From Actinomycetes bacterium (GTDB lineage Bacteria > Actinomycetota > Coriobacteriia > Coriobacteriales > Eggerthellaceae): 6,403 bases of DNA. The stretch is from NCBI GenBank assembly GCA_023403475.1, contig JAEYEL010000129.1:1-6403 (forward strand). Direction: 5' to 3'. Positions within the stretch are counted from its first letter, which is position 1, and every line of letters begins with the position of its first letter. Both the position numbers and the translations under genes were made by a program. The notes beneath the pieces are model-generated. The model was not told the origin of the DNA. It did no database searches and saw only the letters and a program-made list of their open reading frames with translations. Positions 1 to 6,140 of the stretch are shown piece by piece.

Positions 1-1710
1 GGCATGGCATGGGGTTTCAACCCCTATTTGACCGAGGCGAACCCGTTTGCGGGTTCTTACCTTGCGGTGGTGGAAAGCGTTGCTCGGCTGGTGGCCGCAG
101 GTTTCGACCACGAGGAAGCGTACCTGACGTTCCAGGAGTATTTCGAGCGATTGCGCGGCGAGGCCGACCGTTGGGGAAAGCCGATGGCTGCTGTGCTCGG
201 CGCGCTCATGGCGCAGCTTGATTTGGAGATCGGCTCGATTGGCGGCAAGGATTCGATGTCCGGTTCCTTCGAGGATTTGGACGTGCCGCCAACGCTCGTG
301 AGTTTTGCGACGGCGTTGGGCGAGGTCGACCGCGTGATGTCGCCCGAGTTCAAGGGGGCTGGCCATCGGGTTGTTTTCGTCGAGCCTGTCGAGTACGGCG
401 AAGACGGGCGTCCCAATGCGGAAGGCCTGCTTGAATGTTTTAGCGTAGTGGAGATGCTTATAGAGTCGGGCGGGGCGCTGGCGGTTTCGGCGCTGGGTTA
501 CGGCGGCGCGGCGGAAGCCCTGTTCAAGATGTGCGTGGGCAACGGCATTGGCTTTGCGCTTGACGATGAGGCTCCCGAACACGAGCTTTTCGCGTCTGCG
601 TACGGTTCGTTCGTGGTCGAGCTGGCCGATGGCGCGCGCATTCCCGTACATACCGAGGCGATGCGCATTCGCGAGGCGGGCGCGACCACTAAGGCGTACG
701 AGTTCGCGGCATGCGGCGAGACAATCGACCTTGCCGAGTTGCAGGATGCGTGGGAAGGCGCTCTTGAGGTGGTGTATCCATATCGCGATGCGGCTGTTGC
801 GGGCGAGGATTCGCAGGGTGCAGCGGATGCGGCGGGTGCGACGCACACGTCCGTTCCCAACGTCGATTTCCGCGACGCTTTGCCTCTCACCTATAGCGGC
901 GCACCCGCACGTCCGCGCGTGATAATCCCCGTCTTTCCGGGAACGAACTGCGAATACGACACGGCTCGTGCGTTCGAGCGTGCAGGTGCTGTTGCGGAAA
1001 CGCTCGTCATCAACAATCTGACGCCTCAGGCGGTTGCCGAAAGCACCGACGCGTTGGTGGCGGCCATTAAGAACAGCCAGATTATCATGATTCCCGGCGG
1101 TTTCTCCGGTGGCGACGAACCCGACGGGTCGGCGAAGTTCATCACGGCGTTTTTCCGTTCGCCTGCGGTGACCGAGGCGGTGCGCGACTTGCTGCAGAAT
1201 CGCGACGGCCTTATGCTGGGCATTTGCAATGGCTTTCAGGCGCTGGTGAAGTTGGGCCTGGTGCCGTTCGGCGACATTCGCCCCATGGATGAGAGGTGTC
1301 CCACGCTCACGTTCAACAACATCGGCCGCCACCAGAGCAAGCTGGTGCGCACGCGCGTGGCTTCCGGCTTGTCGCCGTGGCTTTCGCGCTGCGAGGTGGG
1401 CGATGTGCATACCGTTGCCATAAGCCATGGCGAAGGTCGTTTCGTGGCTGGCGAGCAGCTGCTTTCGCAGATGAAGGTCGCTGGTCAAATTGCCACGCAG
1501 TACGTTGATGAAGCCGGTGCGCCGTCGATGAGCCTGGATGCGAACCCCAACGGTTCGGTGTGGGCAATCGAAGGCATCACCAGCCCCGATGGTCGCATCT
1601 TCGGCAAAATGGGCCACAGTGAACGCAGCGGCGCAGGACTCTACAAAAACGTCCCCGGCAATCTCTACCAACCCATCTTCGAAGGCGGCGTAGGATACTT
1701 CATGGATTAA
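1..1710 (+). CDS. purL: Phosphoribosylformylglycinamidine (FGAM) synthase, single-chain, C-terminal part (5' truncated by window)
   Basis: Catalyses the ATP- and glutamine-dependent conversion of FGAR to FGAM, the fourth step of purine synthesis, in the cytoplasm. The frame is open to the window edge, and the Met codon at 4-6 is internal, so this is roughly the last 45% of a protein whose family is usually about 1,250 residues. Counting from that Met, residues 1 to about 270 match the second AIRS-like synthetase half, with GFNPYLTEANPFAG, LTFQEYF and GGKDSMSGSF (about 80-89). Residues from about 305 form the fused PurQ-type glutaminase: FPGTNCEYD, MIPGGFSGGDEPDG, the nucleophile Cys408 in GICNGFQAL, and the His538/Glu540 pair in KMGHSERSG. 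The GHSER form, instead of the PHPER of the E. coli enzyme, is as I recall usual for the clostridial/actinobacterial single-chain clade. It ends in TAA and converges on the exporter gene. Identification is secure. Confidence 0.96.
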   Translation, partial: GMAWGFNPYLTEANPFAGSYLAVVESVARLVAAGFDHEEAYLTFQEYFERLRGEADRWGKPMAAVLGALMAQLDLEIGSIGGKDSMSGSFEDLDVPPTLVSFATALGEVDRVMSPEFKGAGHRVVFVEPVEYGEDGRPNAEGLLECFSVVEMLIESGGALAVSALGYGGAAEALFKMCVGNGIGFALDDEAPEHELFASAYGSFVVELADGARIPVHTEAMRIREAGATTKAYEFAACGETIDLAELQDAWEGALEVVYPYRDAAVAGEDSQGAADAAGATHTSVPNVDFRDALPLTYSGAPARPRVIIPVFPGTNCEYDTARAFERAGAVAETLVINNLTPQAVAESTDALVAAIKNSQIIMIPGGFSGGDEPDGSAKFITAFFRSPAVTEAVRDLLQNRDGLMLGICNGFQALVKLGLVPFGDIRPMDERCPTLTFNNIGRHQSKLVRTRVASGLSPWLSRCEVGDVHTVAISHGEGRFVAGEQLLSQMKVAGQIATQYVDEAGAPSMSLDANPNGSVWAIEGITSPDGRIFGKMGHSERSGAGLYKNVPGNLYQPIFEGGVGYFMD

Positions 1711-1714
1711 CCGT

Positions 1715-1825
1715 CCGAGTCAAAGGGTGCCAAAGGGCGAAGTTCCAAAGAGTGCCAAAAGCCAAAGGGACGCACCTAATGGCATTCTTCTTTTGGTGGC
1801 AAAGGCACACGCCTAATGGCATCCT
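1715..1825. repeat. Tract of short imperfect direct repeats at the purL/exporter convergent junction
   Basis: Two nested repeats are visible. CAAAGRGTGCCAAARG occurs at 1721-1736 and 1746-1761 (16 nt, two mismatches, 25-bp period). A second unit, roughly GC(C)AAAGG-N6-CCTAATGGCAT, occurs at 1761-1785 and 1799-1822; its core CCTAATGGCAT is identical at 1775-1785 and 1812-1822 (37-bp period). The second unit overlaps the 3' end of the minus-strand exporter gene and contains its stop codon. The sequences CCAAAAG (1755-1761) and CTTTTGG (1790-1796) could pair across a 28-nt loop, but this is not a convincing terminator. The tract may belong to a dispersed REP-like intergenic family. That is inference, because only one locus is visible here. 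Confidence 0.6.
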
Positions 1826-2741
1826 TTCTTTGCAGCAGATGCCTTCCGTCGGTAGCAAGCCAGCTGGTCAGCGATCCTATGACCACGGCGACGGCGCCGA
1901 ACCAGAAGGGCGCGGAGAGCGTCGCGTGCAGCAAAACAACGCTCACCAGCGTCGATAGGATGGGCGTTGCATACGAGGCGCAGGCCATGACATTCATGTT
2001 GCCGTAGATGATGCCGATGTTCCAGCACGCGTAACCGGCCGCGAGGGCAAGGGCGGCAAAGACGGCGGTGAAGATGCCGAGCAGCCCGGGGTTGTTTTCA
2101 GGCAACGGCGCGCCGTTGGCGAAGAAGAGCACCCACAGGGCGAGGGCGGTTGCCGTGAAGAACACCGCCAGCCCGTCGCATCCTTCGGCGATGCGAGGCG
2201 TGAACACGGAATAGCATGCCCATGTGACGGCTGCCATGAAAATAAGGCCGTAAGGCAGCGGATTGTCGGAGAGGTTCGCGGCTACGGCGGAAATGCTTAG
2301 CCCCGCGTCGCCTCCCAGCGCGCAAATAACGCCGCCGGTGGCGAGGAGCGTTCCGGGAACGATGAGCCACGATGGCTTGCTTCCCCTTGTGCTGGCAACG
2401 GTGAGCAGAACGGTGAAGGTGGGCCACAGGTAGTTCACGATGCCCACCTCGATGGTTTGTATCTCGTTGGCGGCAAGCCCTACCGCCTGGCTGGTTGCTA
2501 TTTCCACGAAAGCCACGAGGACTGTGCCTATAACGAGGTATTTCTTCGGGAAGCTTCTGATGTTGCGCGGTCGTCTTACCACCCATAGGGCGGCAGATGC
2601 TATAGTGTAGAGAATTCCCGCTCCCAGAAGCGTTCCGAAATATTCCGTGGTCAGGCGCATGGTGCTGACCATGAACGCCCAAAACCCAATGGCCGTAACA
2701 CCGATCACGGTCGCGCGCTGTTTGGAAAAAACCGGTGCCAC
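1776..2741 (-). CDS. DMT/EamA-family exporter, YddG-like (probable aromatic amino acid exporter)
   Basis: A 321-residue inner-membrane protein with about ten predicted membrane segments (near residues 11-28, 36-55, 67-90, 97-116, 124-142, 163-180, 189-208, 218-240, 246-270 and 278-296), the drug/metabolite transporter fold. The N-terminal QRATVIGVTAIGFWA, the NYLWPTFTVLL segment (103-113) and the GNMNVMACASYATPILS stretch (247-263) resemble E. coli YddG, which exports aromatic amino acids and related compounds. The substrate here is inferred only. The start is GTG at 2741, with GGGAG six bases upstream; an in-frame stop lies just above and no ATG fits. The last 16 or so residues (from about 306) are charged, follow the last membrane segment and are encoded by repeat DNA, making the protein longer than the roughly 290-300 residues usual for YddG. 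It lies 68 bp downstream of the DUF2974 gene, with its own candidate promoter. Confidence 0.87.
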   Translation of the reverse strand: MAPVFSKQRATVIGVTAIGFWAFMVSTMRLTTEYFGTLLGAGILYTIASAALWVVRRPRNIRSFPKKYLVIGTVLVAFVEIATSQAVGLAANEIQTIEVGIVNYLWPTFTVLLTVASTRGSKPSWLIVPGTLLATGGVICALGGDAGLSISAVAANLSDNPLPYGLIFMAAVTWACYSVFTPRIAEGCDGLAVFFTATALALWVLFFANGAPLPENNPGLLGIFTAVFAALALAAGYACWNIGIIYGNMNVMACASYATPILSTLVSVVLLHATLSAPFWFGAVAVVIGSLTSWLATDGRHLLQRKDAIRRVPLPPKEECH

Positions 2742-2766
2742 ACCTAACTCCCGCTGCCTCGTCTAT

Positions 2767-2802
2767 CGCAAATATTGTAGCCCGCCTTCTGCAGCGCTGC
2801 AA
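2767..2802 (-). promoter_or_regulatory. Candidate sigma-70-type promoter of the exporter gene
   Basis: Reading the minus strand, TTGCAG (2797-2802) and TACAAT (2774-2779) are separated by exactly 17 bp. The -10 matches the consensus at five of six positions, the -35 at only three. A start near 2767 would give a leader of about 25 nt carrying the GGGAG ribosome binding site. This suggests that the exporter can be transcribed independently of the DUF2974 gene. It is a prediction from spacing and sequence only. Confidence 0.4.
2790..2801. promoter_or_regulatory. 12-bp perfect palindrome TGCAGCGCTGCA over the exporter -35 region
   Basis: A perfect palindrome sits in the 68-bp gap between the DUF2974 gene and the exporter and overlaps the candidate -35 hexamer. 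Its 10-bp core GCAGCGCTGC recurs at 5988-5997 upstream of amaP. It may be a repressor operator. It lacks a T-run, so it is unlikely to be a terminator for the DUF2974 gene. Confidence 0.3.
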
Positions 2803-2809
2803 ACGGAGT

Positions 2810-3991
2810 TTATGTGGCGGCGACGGTTTTGCCAAGGTGGGAGGAGACGCTTTTGCCAAGGTGGGCTGCGGCGGTTTCGGCGAAGGCGGTGGCGGCGGAA
2901 AGAAGGGTGTCGCGGTCGGTTCCGTTGGTGTTGCGGGCGGCCTCGATCAAAAGGGTTGCGGTGCGCGGCCCACCGGAGAGCAGATCGAGCGCATCTTGCG
3001 CGCCCGATGCCTCGATGGCGTGGAAGATGGCAGACACGAGCTGCTTGCGTTCCTCGTTGTCGTAGCGAGCGAGCCACTCATGCATGATGTCGGAGGCCGC
3101 TCGCGCGTTGCCGGTGAGTCTTTTCTCATAGACGAAGTCGTCGCCCTCCACGTCCCACGAGAAGATGCTGTGTTGCCCGATGCCTTTTTCGGTGCTGTGC
3201 ACCACATGGAGCGGCGCATATGATTCCAGCAGAAGGCCGATGACGGAATCTTGCGGCACCGTTTTGTGCAGGCGTGAGAGGATGGGCGCGTAGTCTGCCT
3301 TGGTGAACGTTCCCGCTTTGAAGCCAGGGCCGTCGTGCACGTACACGCGCTCGATGCGCTGCTGCACTTGCGGCGAAGCTTTGAGCGCCGCATATTCTGC
3401 AAGGTTTCCGCCCTTGGAATGGCCGCCCACGATGAGCTTCTTCGGCGTGTGCCGTGCCACGGATTCCAGATAGCGCAGCGCCTGCTCCTGCGCGGGCACC
3501 GGGGAATCGTAGGCCATCATGAAGTCTTCCTTCCATCCTACGATAGAGCTGTCGGTTCCGCGAAACCCCACATAGGCGAATTCCCTCCCTTGCACAAACG
3601 TCATGGCGGAGAACTGGATTTCGCGCTGCTCGTCGAAGATGCTCGCATAGTCGTGCGCGGTCATGGTGCGGAAGCGCGGGCTTGCGGCAAGTGCCAGCAG
3701 ATTGTCCTTTGCGTTCTTGGGATCGAGTCCGGTGAACATGCTCGCGTAGTTTTCGGCCTTCAGCAAGTCGGTGAAGTGCGCGCCAGCTTGTCTGCGGGGC
3801 AGAACGCGTTCCGCTATCGCGCCGATGCCCCGCTTTGCAGTGATGCGTCCGGGTTGCTCTTCCCATGCCGCTACGATGCCTTCGCCGCGCACCATGCACA
3901 GCTGCGAAAGCGCCGCTGAATCGACGGGGTTGAACGGCTTTTCGTCGAAAGCGGCGAATTCCGTTGCCAGGTAGTCAAGCAAATTGGCCAT
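2810..3991 (-). CDS. DUF2974 (Mbeg1-like) alpha/beta-hydrolase family protein
   Basis: A 393-residue protein with no signal peptide or membrane segment, so probably cytoplasmic. It opens with ANLLDYL and PFNPVDSAALSQL, typical of DUF2974. It carries FRGTDSSIVGWKEDF (143-157), the nucleophile elbow GGHSKGGNLA (189-198) with Ser192, HDGPGF (219-224) and QHSIFSWDVEGDDFVYEK (273-290). These suggest a Ser-Asp-His triad of Ser192, perhaps Asp220, and His274. The family is predicted to be lipase- or esterase-like, and I know of no firmly established substrate. The C-terminal 90 or so residues are helical in character and end in an eight-residue tandem duplication (HLGKSV, then HLGKTV, at 377-390). 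The start is ATG at 3991, with GGAG five bases upstream. It follows asp23 in the same direction after 146 bp. Family assignment is confident; function is not. Confidence 0.88.
   Translation of the reverse strand: MANLLDYLATEFAAFDEKPFNPVDSAALSQLCMVRGEGIVAAWEEQPGRITAKRGIGAIAERVLPRRQAGAHFTDLLKAENYASMFTGLDPKNAKDNLLALAASPRFRTMTAHDYASIFDEQREIQFSAMTFVQGREFAYVGFRGTDSSIVGWKEDFMMAYDSPVPAQEQALRYLESVARHTPKKLIVGGHSKGGNLAEYAALKASPQVQQRIERVYVHDGPGFKAGTFTKADYAPILSRLHKTVPQDSVIGLLLESYAPLHVVHSTEKGIGQHSIFSWDVEGDDFVYEKRLTGNARAASDIMHEWLARYDNEERKQLVSAIFHAIEASGAQDALDLLSGGPRTATLLIEAARNTNGTDRDTLLSAATAFAETAAAHLGKSVSSHLGKTVAAT
2822..2865 (-). repeat. Tandem 24-bp duplication at the 3' end of the DUF2974 gene
   Basis: GACGSTTTTGCCAAGGTGGG occurs at 2822-2841 and 2846-2865 (plus-strand reading), 20 bp with one mismatch. 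The period is 24 bp, which keeps the frame and encodes HLGKTV and HLGKSV eight residues apart. It is a recent-looking in-frame duplication of the extreme C terminus. Confidence 0.75.
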
Positions 3992-4137
3992 GGAAACTCC
4001 GTTGCGTAGAGGGTATCGGTTAGGTTATGTAGCATATTGTAACGCAAGCGGGTGGGGCGCGTTCCGCGCGGCGATGTTTCGCGGCAGCTTTTCTGCTTGT
4101 CGCCCGAGTTGGCGGTTCGCTGGCGGGCTGACTTGTG
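3992..4137. other. 146-bp intergenic region between asp23 and the DUF2974 gene
   Basis: No coding sequence is seen. On the minus strand there is a TACAAT at 4036-4041 in a short AT-rich patch about 45 bp before the DUF2974 start, a possible -10 element, but no acceptable -35 lies 16-18 bp upstream. A weak GCCCG/CGGGC pairing lies near the asp23 end without a T-tract. I could not identify a clear terminator for the asp23 cluster, so read-through into the DUF2974 gene is possible. Confidence 0.3.
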
Positions 4138-4632
4138 CTAGTTCGATTCGGCCGGCATGGCGGCTTCGTTAGAGTTGCTGGTGCCCATAAGATTGCTGCG
4201 CTTTTGGTCGAACTCTTCTTTGTCCATGACATCGACGATATTCACGGTCATGTCGGTGACGGTGAGGCCGGTCATCTTCTTGATATCGTCGGTGATAACC
4301 TTTTTGAGCTCTTCAAACACCTCGGTTGCCGATTTTCCGTATTCCAAGATAACGGAAAGCTCCACCTTGGCGCTTTCGTCGTCCACCACGTCGGCATCGA
4401 CGCCCTTACGCTGGTCGTTGCCACCAAAGCTCTCTTGAATCAGAGAGAACACGTTGCCTTTCATATCGATGATGCCGTTGACCTTTTGCGCGGCAAGAGA
4501 GGCTACCTTTTCGACGACGCTTTCGTCGATAGTGAGCAGGTAGCGCGGATTGGCGGTGTCGTGCGCGTCTGGGTCCTCGTGCGGATTGAGGACGGTTTCC
4601 GGTGTTTGTTTGACGAGGGTGCTTTGGGTCAT
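4138..4632 (-). CDS. asp23: Asp23/Gls24-family envelope (alkaline) stress response protein
   Basis: A 164-residue soluble protein. Residues 1-30 are a polar, Pro/Asp-rich leader without membrane character. Residues 31-138 form the Asp23/Gls24 domain: YLLTIDESVVEKVASLAAQKVNGI (31-54), the VELSVILEYGKSATEVFEELKKVI block (90-113) and the closing VTDMTVNIVDVMDKEEF (125-141). In Staphylococcus aureus, Asp23 is an abundant cytoplasmic protein held near the membrane by AmaP and linked to envelope stress. The same role is inferred here from the identical neighbours upstream, amaP and a DUF2273 gene. The start is ATG at 4632, preceded by AAAGGA with a six-base spacer. It is the last gene of the cluster, 180 bp after the DUF2273 gene, which leaves room for separate control. 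Family call is firm. Confidence 0.93.
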   Translation of the reverse strand: MTQSTLVKQTPETVLNPHEDPDAHDTANPRYLLTIDESVVEKVASLAAQKVNGIIDMKGNVFSLIQESFGGNDQRKGVDADVVDDESAKVELSVILEYGKSATEVFEELKKVITDDIKKMTGLTVTDMTVNIVDVMDKEEFDQKRSNLMGTSNSNEAAMPAESN

Positions 4633-4745
4633 GGCGAATCCTTTCTCTTGTTGATGTGCTTATCGGTAGAAGCGACCGCTGTTTTCTTCGGCGCCTCGTT
4701 GACACTTTTTCGGCTTTTCGTTGACGTGAGGTGTTGCGCACACGT

Positions 4746-4816
4746 GCGCGCGGCTGCGGTGCGTGCGGCTGTGAGCGTGTGGCTGTGAGCGTGCGGCTGT
4801 AAGCGTGTGGCTCTAT
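4746..4816. repeat. 14-bp tandem repeat (minisatellite) between the DUF2273 gene and asp23
   Basis: The plus-strand unit GCGTGYGGCTGTRA occurs at 4761-4774, 4775-4788 and 4789-4802. A degraded fourth copy at 4803-4816 overlaps the DUF2273 stop codon at 4813-4815, and a more diverged copy lies at 4746-4759. C and T alternate at the sixth base from copy to copy, hinting that a 28-bp double unit was the duplicated element. The period is not a multiple of three, so it is not a protein repeat. The cluster would be transcribed through it as a C/A-rich RNA. Confidence 0.8.
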
Positions 4817-5226
4817 TGCATGCGGCTGATGAGGTTTTTGAAGGCGGTGCGCGTTTTTTGGTCGCCGTCGCGATAACGGCCGATGGCAATGCCTGCGGCG
4901 GCGAACAGCGCGAGCAGCACCGTGGGCCAAAAACCGATGATGAGGACGAGCGCGGCAGCTACGAAGCCGACGATGCCGTAACATACTGCATGCCGGTGGT
5001 CTTTTGTGTAAGCCGCGCAGGTCCCCTTCATGTCGTTAAAGAGGCCGCCTCGCTCGCTTTCGGGTGGCGCGGCATTCGAGGTCGTTTCCGCACTGGCCGC
5101 TGTTGGGGGAGCCTCGGGGGCGGACGGCGCGATGTTTGCGCTTGTGAACTTGGGACTTGCCTCATTCGTTTGCGCACGGGGCGTTTCGCGGGTCGTTCCC
5201 TTGATGATTCGTATCCGTTGCGTCAT
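4813..5226 (-). CDS. DUF2273-family small membrane protein with Pro/Ala-rich N-terminal extension
   Basis: A 137-residue protein. The C-terminal part (about 78-120) is the DUF2273 module: two closely spaced membrane segments (about 79-98 and 100-116) around the signature GFWPT, closing with IAIGRYRDGDQ. DUF2273 proteins are usually little more than this hairpin. Here some 60-75 residues rich in Ala, Pro, Ser and Thr precede it; they look disordered and probably face the cytoplasm. In S. aureus the homologous gene lies between amaP and asp23, as here, suggesting a membrane partner of AmaP; its biochemical role is not established. The start is ATG at 5226 with a perfect AGGAGG (5233-5238) and a six-base spacer, next to the amaP stop (TAA, 5239-5241). 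The 12-bp gap indicates translational coupling. Confidence 0.87.
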   Translation of the reverse strand: MTQRIRIIKGTTRETPRAQTNEASPKFTSANIAPSAPEAPPTAASAETTSNAAPPESERGGLFNDMKGTCAAYTKDHRHAVCYGIVGFVAAALVLIIGFWPTVLLALFAAAGIAIGRYRDGDQKTRTAFKNLISRMQ

Positions 5227-5238
5227 GATGCGCCTCCT

Positions 5239-5940
5239 TTATCGGGCGACGGAAGCGGTGGGAGTGGCGGAGGCGTCGAATGCGGCAAGGGCAGCGGGCG
5301 CGCTGGCAGCTGCGGGCGCGGTAGAAGCGCTGGGCACCGGTTTCGCCCGCTCCTTTCCCGTTCGGTGCGCATCATGGGGGCTGCTCACGGTATGCTGGGT
5401 GAACGCCGGCGTTACCACGTCGGCGTTGCCGGCGAAGGTGATGCACACGCTTTCGACGGGATATCCGGTGAATGCGCTGAGCGCCGCAGCGACTTCGGCC
5501 TGTAGCTGTGCGCCAAGGCTTCCCAGTTCGGCGTTGCGGCCGGGGTCTATTTTGGCGCGCACGCTAAGGCGTGGGTTGCGTCCGCCCTTGATTTCCGCAC
5601 GCACGCTGTCCACCGTGAGTCCGCGATGGGTTTCTATGACGTGTTTCACAGCCGACTGGATGGCGTTTTGGGTGAACGCGATACTTCCGTTCTCGTGTTT
5701 GAGCACAAGCTGCGATTTTTTCGAAGGAGCGGAAAGCGCGCGGATAAGCACCGCAGCAAGGCCTGCTGCGGTAATGCCCAGAAGCGCCAGCTCAACTGCA
5801 GGGAACCATGCCGTGTCGGCCAGCCATCGCACGAAGGGAAGCAGAGGGGGCCATGCGAACCACGCTACGGCAAGCATGCCCACGCCAAGTATGGCCGCCG
5901 CAGCGAACACGATCATGCTTGTGCGTTGCAATTTTCCCAT
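5239..5940 (-). CDS. amaP: Alkaline shock response membrane anchor protein AmaP
   Basis: A 233-residue membrane protein. Two membrane segments (about 8-30 and 48-69) are joined by a short loop rich in Pro and Trp, then a basic stretch, then an Asp23-like domain (about 84-172) beginning GSIAFTQNAIQSAVKHVI and ending AFTGYPVESVCITFAG. This is the AmaP layout: a membrane hairpin with a cytoplasmic Asp23-type domain that tethers Asp23 to the membrane in S. aureus. Residues 173-233 are a low-complexity Ala/Pro/Ser/Thr tail of unknown role. The start is ATG at 5940 with AAAGGCGG six bases upstream. It is the first gene of the cluster, followed 12 bp later by the DUF2273 gene. The family call rests on architecture, the recognisable domain and gene order; N-terminal sequence similarity in this family is low. 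Confidence 0.87.
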   Translation of the reverse strand: MGKLQRTSMIVFAAAAILGVGMLAVAWFAWPPLLPFVRWLADTAWFPAVELALLGITAAGLAAVLIRALSAPSKKSQLVLKHENGSIAFTQNAIQSAVKHVIETHRGLTVDSVRAEIKGGRNPRLSVRAKIDPGRNAELGSLGAQLQAEVAAALSAFTGYPVESVCITFAGNADVVTPAFTQHTVSSPHDAHRTGKERAKPVPSASTAPAAASAPAALAAFDASATPTASVAR

Positions 5941-5971
5941 AAGATGCCGCCTTTCCCGAACGCGCCCGTCA

Positions 5972-6001
5972 TACGGTGCCGTAAGGCGCAGCGCTGCCGT
6001 A
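5972..6001. promoter_or_regulatory. Operator-like palindrome cluster upstream of amaP
   Basis: TACGG-TG-CCGTA (5972-5983) is an inverted repeat with a two-base centre. A further TGCCGTA at 5995-6001 repeats 5977-5983 directly, 18 bp away. Between and overlapping them lies the perfect palindrome GCAGCGCTGC (5988-5997), also present at 2791-2800. The cluster sits 32-61 bp before the amaP start codon, a usual place for a repressor site or a structured leader. No regulator gene is visible in the window. Confidence 0.35.
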
Positions 6002-6013
6002 CAGAATGCGTCT

Positions 6014-6042
6014 ACTGTAAGGGAAAGAGGCGGCGTGGGTAA
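6014..6042 (-). promoter_or_regulatory. Weak candidate promoter for the amaP cluster
   Basis: On the minus strand, TTACCC (6037-6042) and TACAGT (6014-6019) are 17 bp apart, matching the sigma-70 consensus at three and four of six positions. Transcription would start near 6007 and place the palindromes at 5972-6001 in the leader. This is the best pair I found by eye and could easily be wrong. Confidence 0.2.
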
Positions 6043-6083
6043 CCGCCTGTACGAACTTGCAGCCAGTCTATTGCCGATGTGTT

Positions 6084-6104
6084 AGGCAGAAGAGGTTTCT
6101 GCCT
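6084..6104. other. 21-nt stem-loop (8-bp stem) upstream of amaP
   Basis: AGGCAGAA (6084-6091) pairs perfectly with TTCTGCCT (6097-6104) across a five-base loop. Neither side is followed by a T-run, so it is not a standard intrinsic terminator. It could end the moaE-like transcript by another route or be a protein binding site. Confidence 0.45.
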
Positions 6105-6140
6105 GTGATTGCCGTGGTTGCGCAGGAGGGGTGCGGGATG

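Noticed and set aside
4..6. ATG near the window start as the true purL start
   Set aside because: The frame is open to the first base, and the translation begins in the middle of a known domain of a protein more than twice as long.
2098..2859. 253-codon minus-strand frame overlapping the exporter and the hydrolase end
   Set aside because: It is rich in Arg, His and Pro with no membrane or domain pattern, as expected for the wrong frame of GC-rich genes; the exporter frame has clear family signatures.
4135..4788. 217-codon plus-strand frame opposite asp23
   Set aside because: It is antisense to a well-recognised Asp23 domain; the valine- and histidine-rich translation resembles no known protein.
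4629..4889. 86-codon minus-strand frame whose stop overlaps the asp23 start (ATGA), filling the gap after the DUF2273 gene
   Set aside because: It begins inside the DUF2273 gene, crosses the 14-bp repeat in changing frames, reads as Ala/Thr/His/Lys-rich filler and resembles no family. The asp23 ribosome binding site also falls within it.
5030..6085. 351-codon plus-strand frame opposite amaP
   Set aside because: It is antisense to two recognisable genes, its composition reflects their codon bias, and it has no family resemblance.
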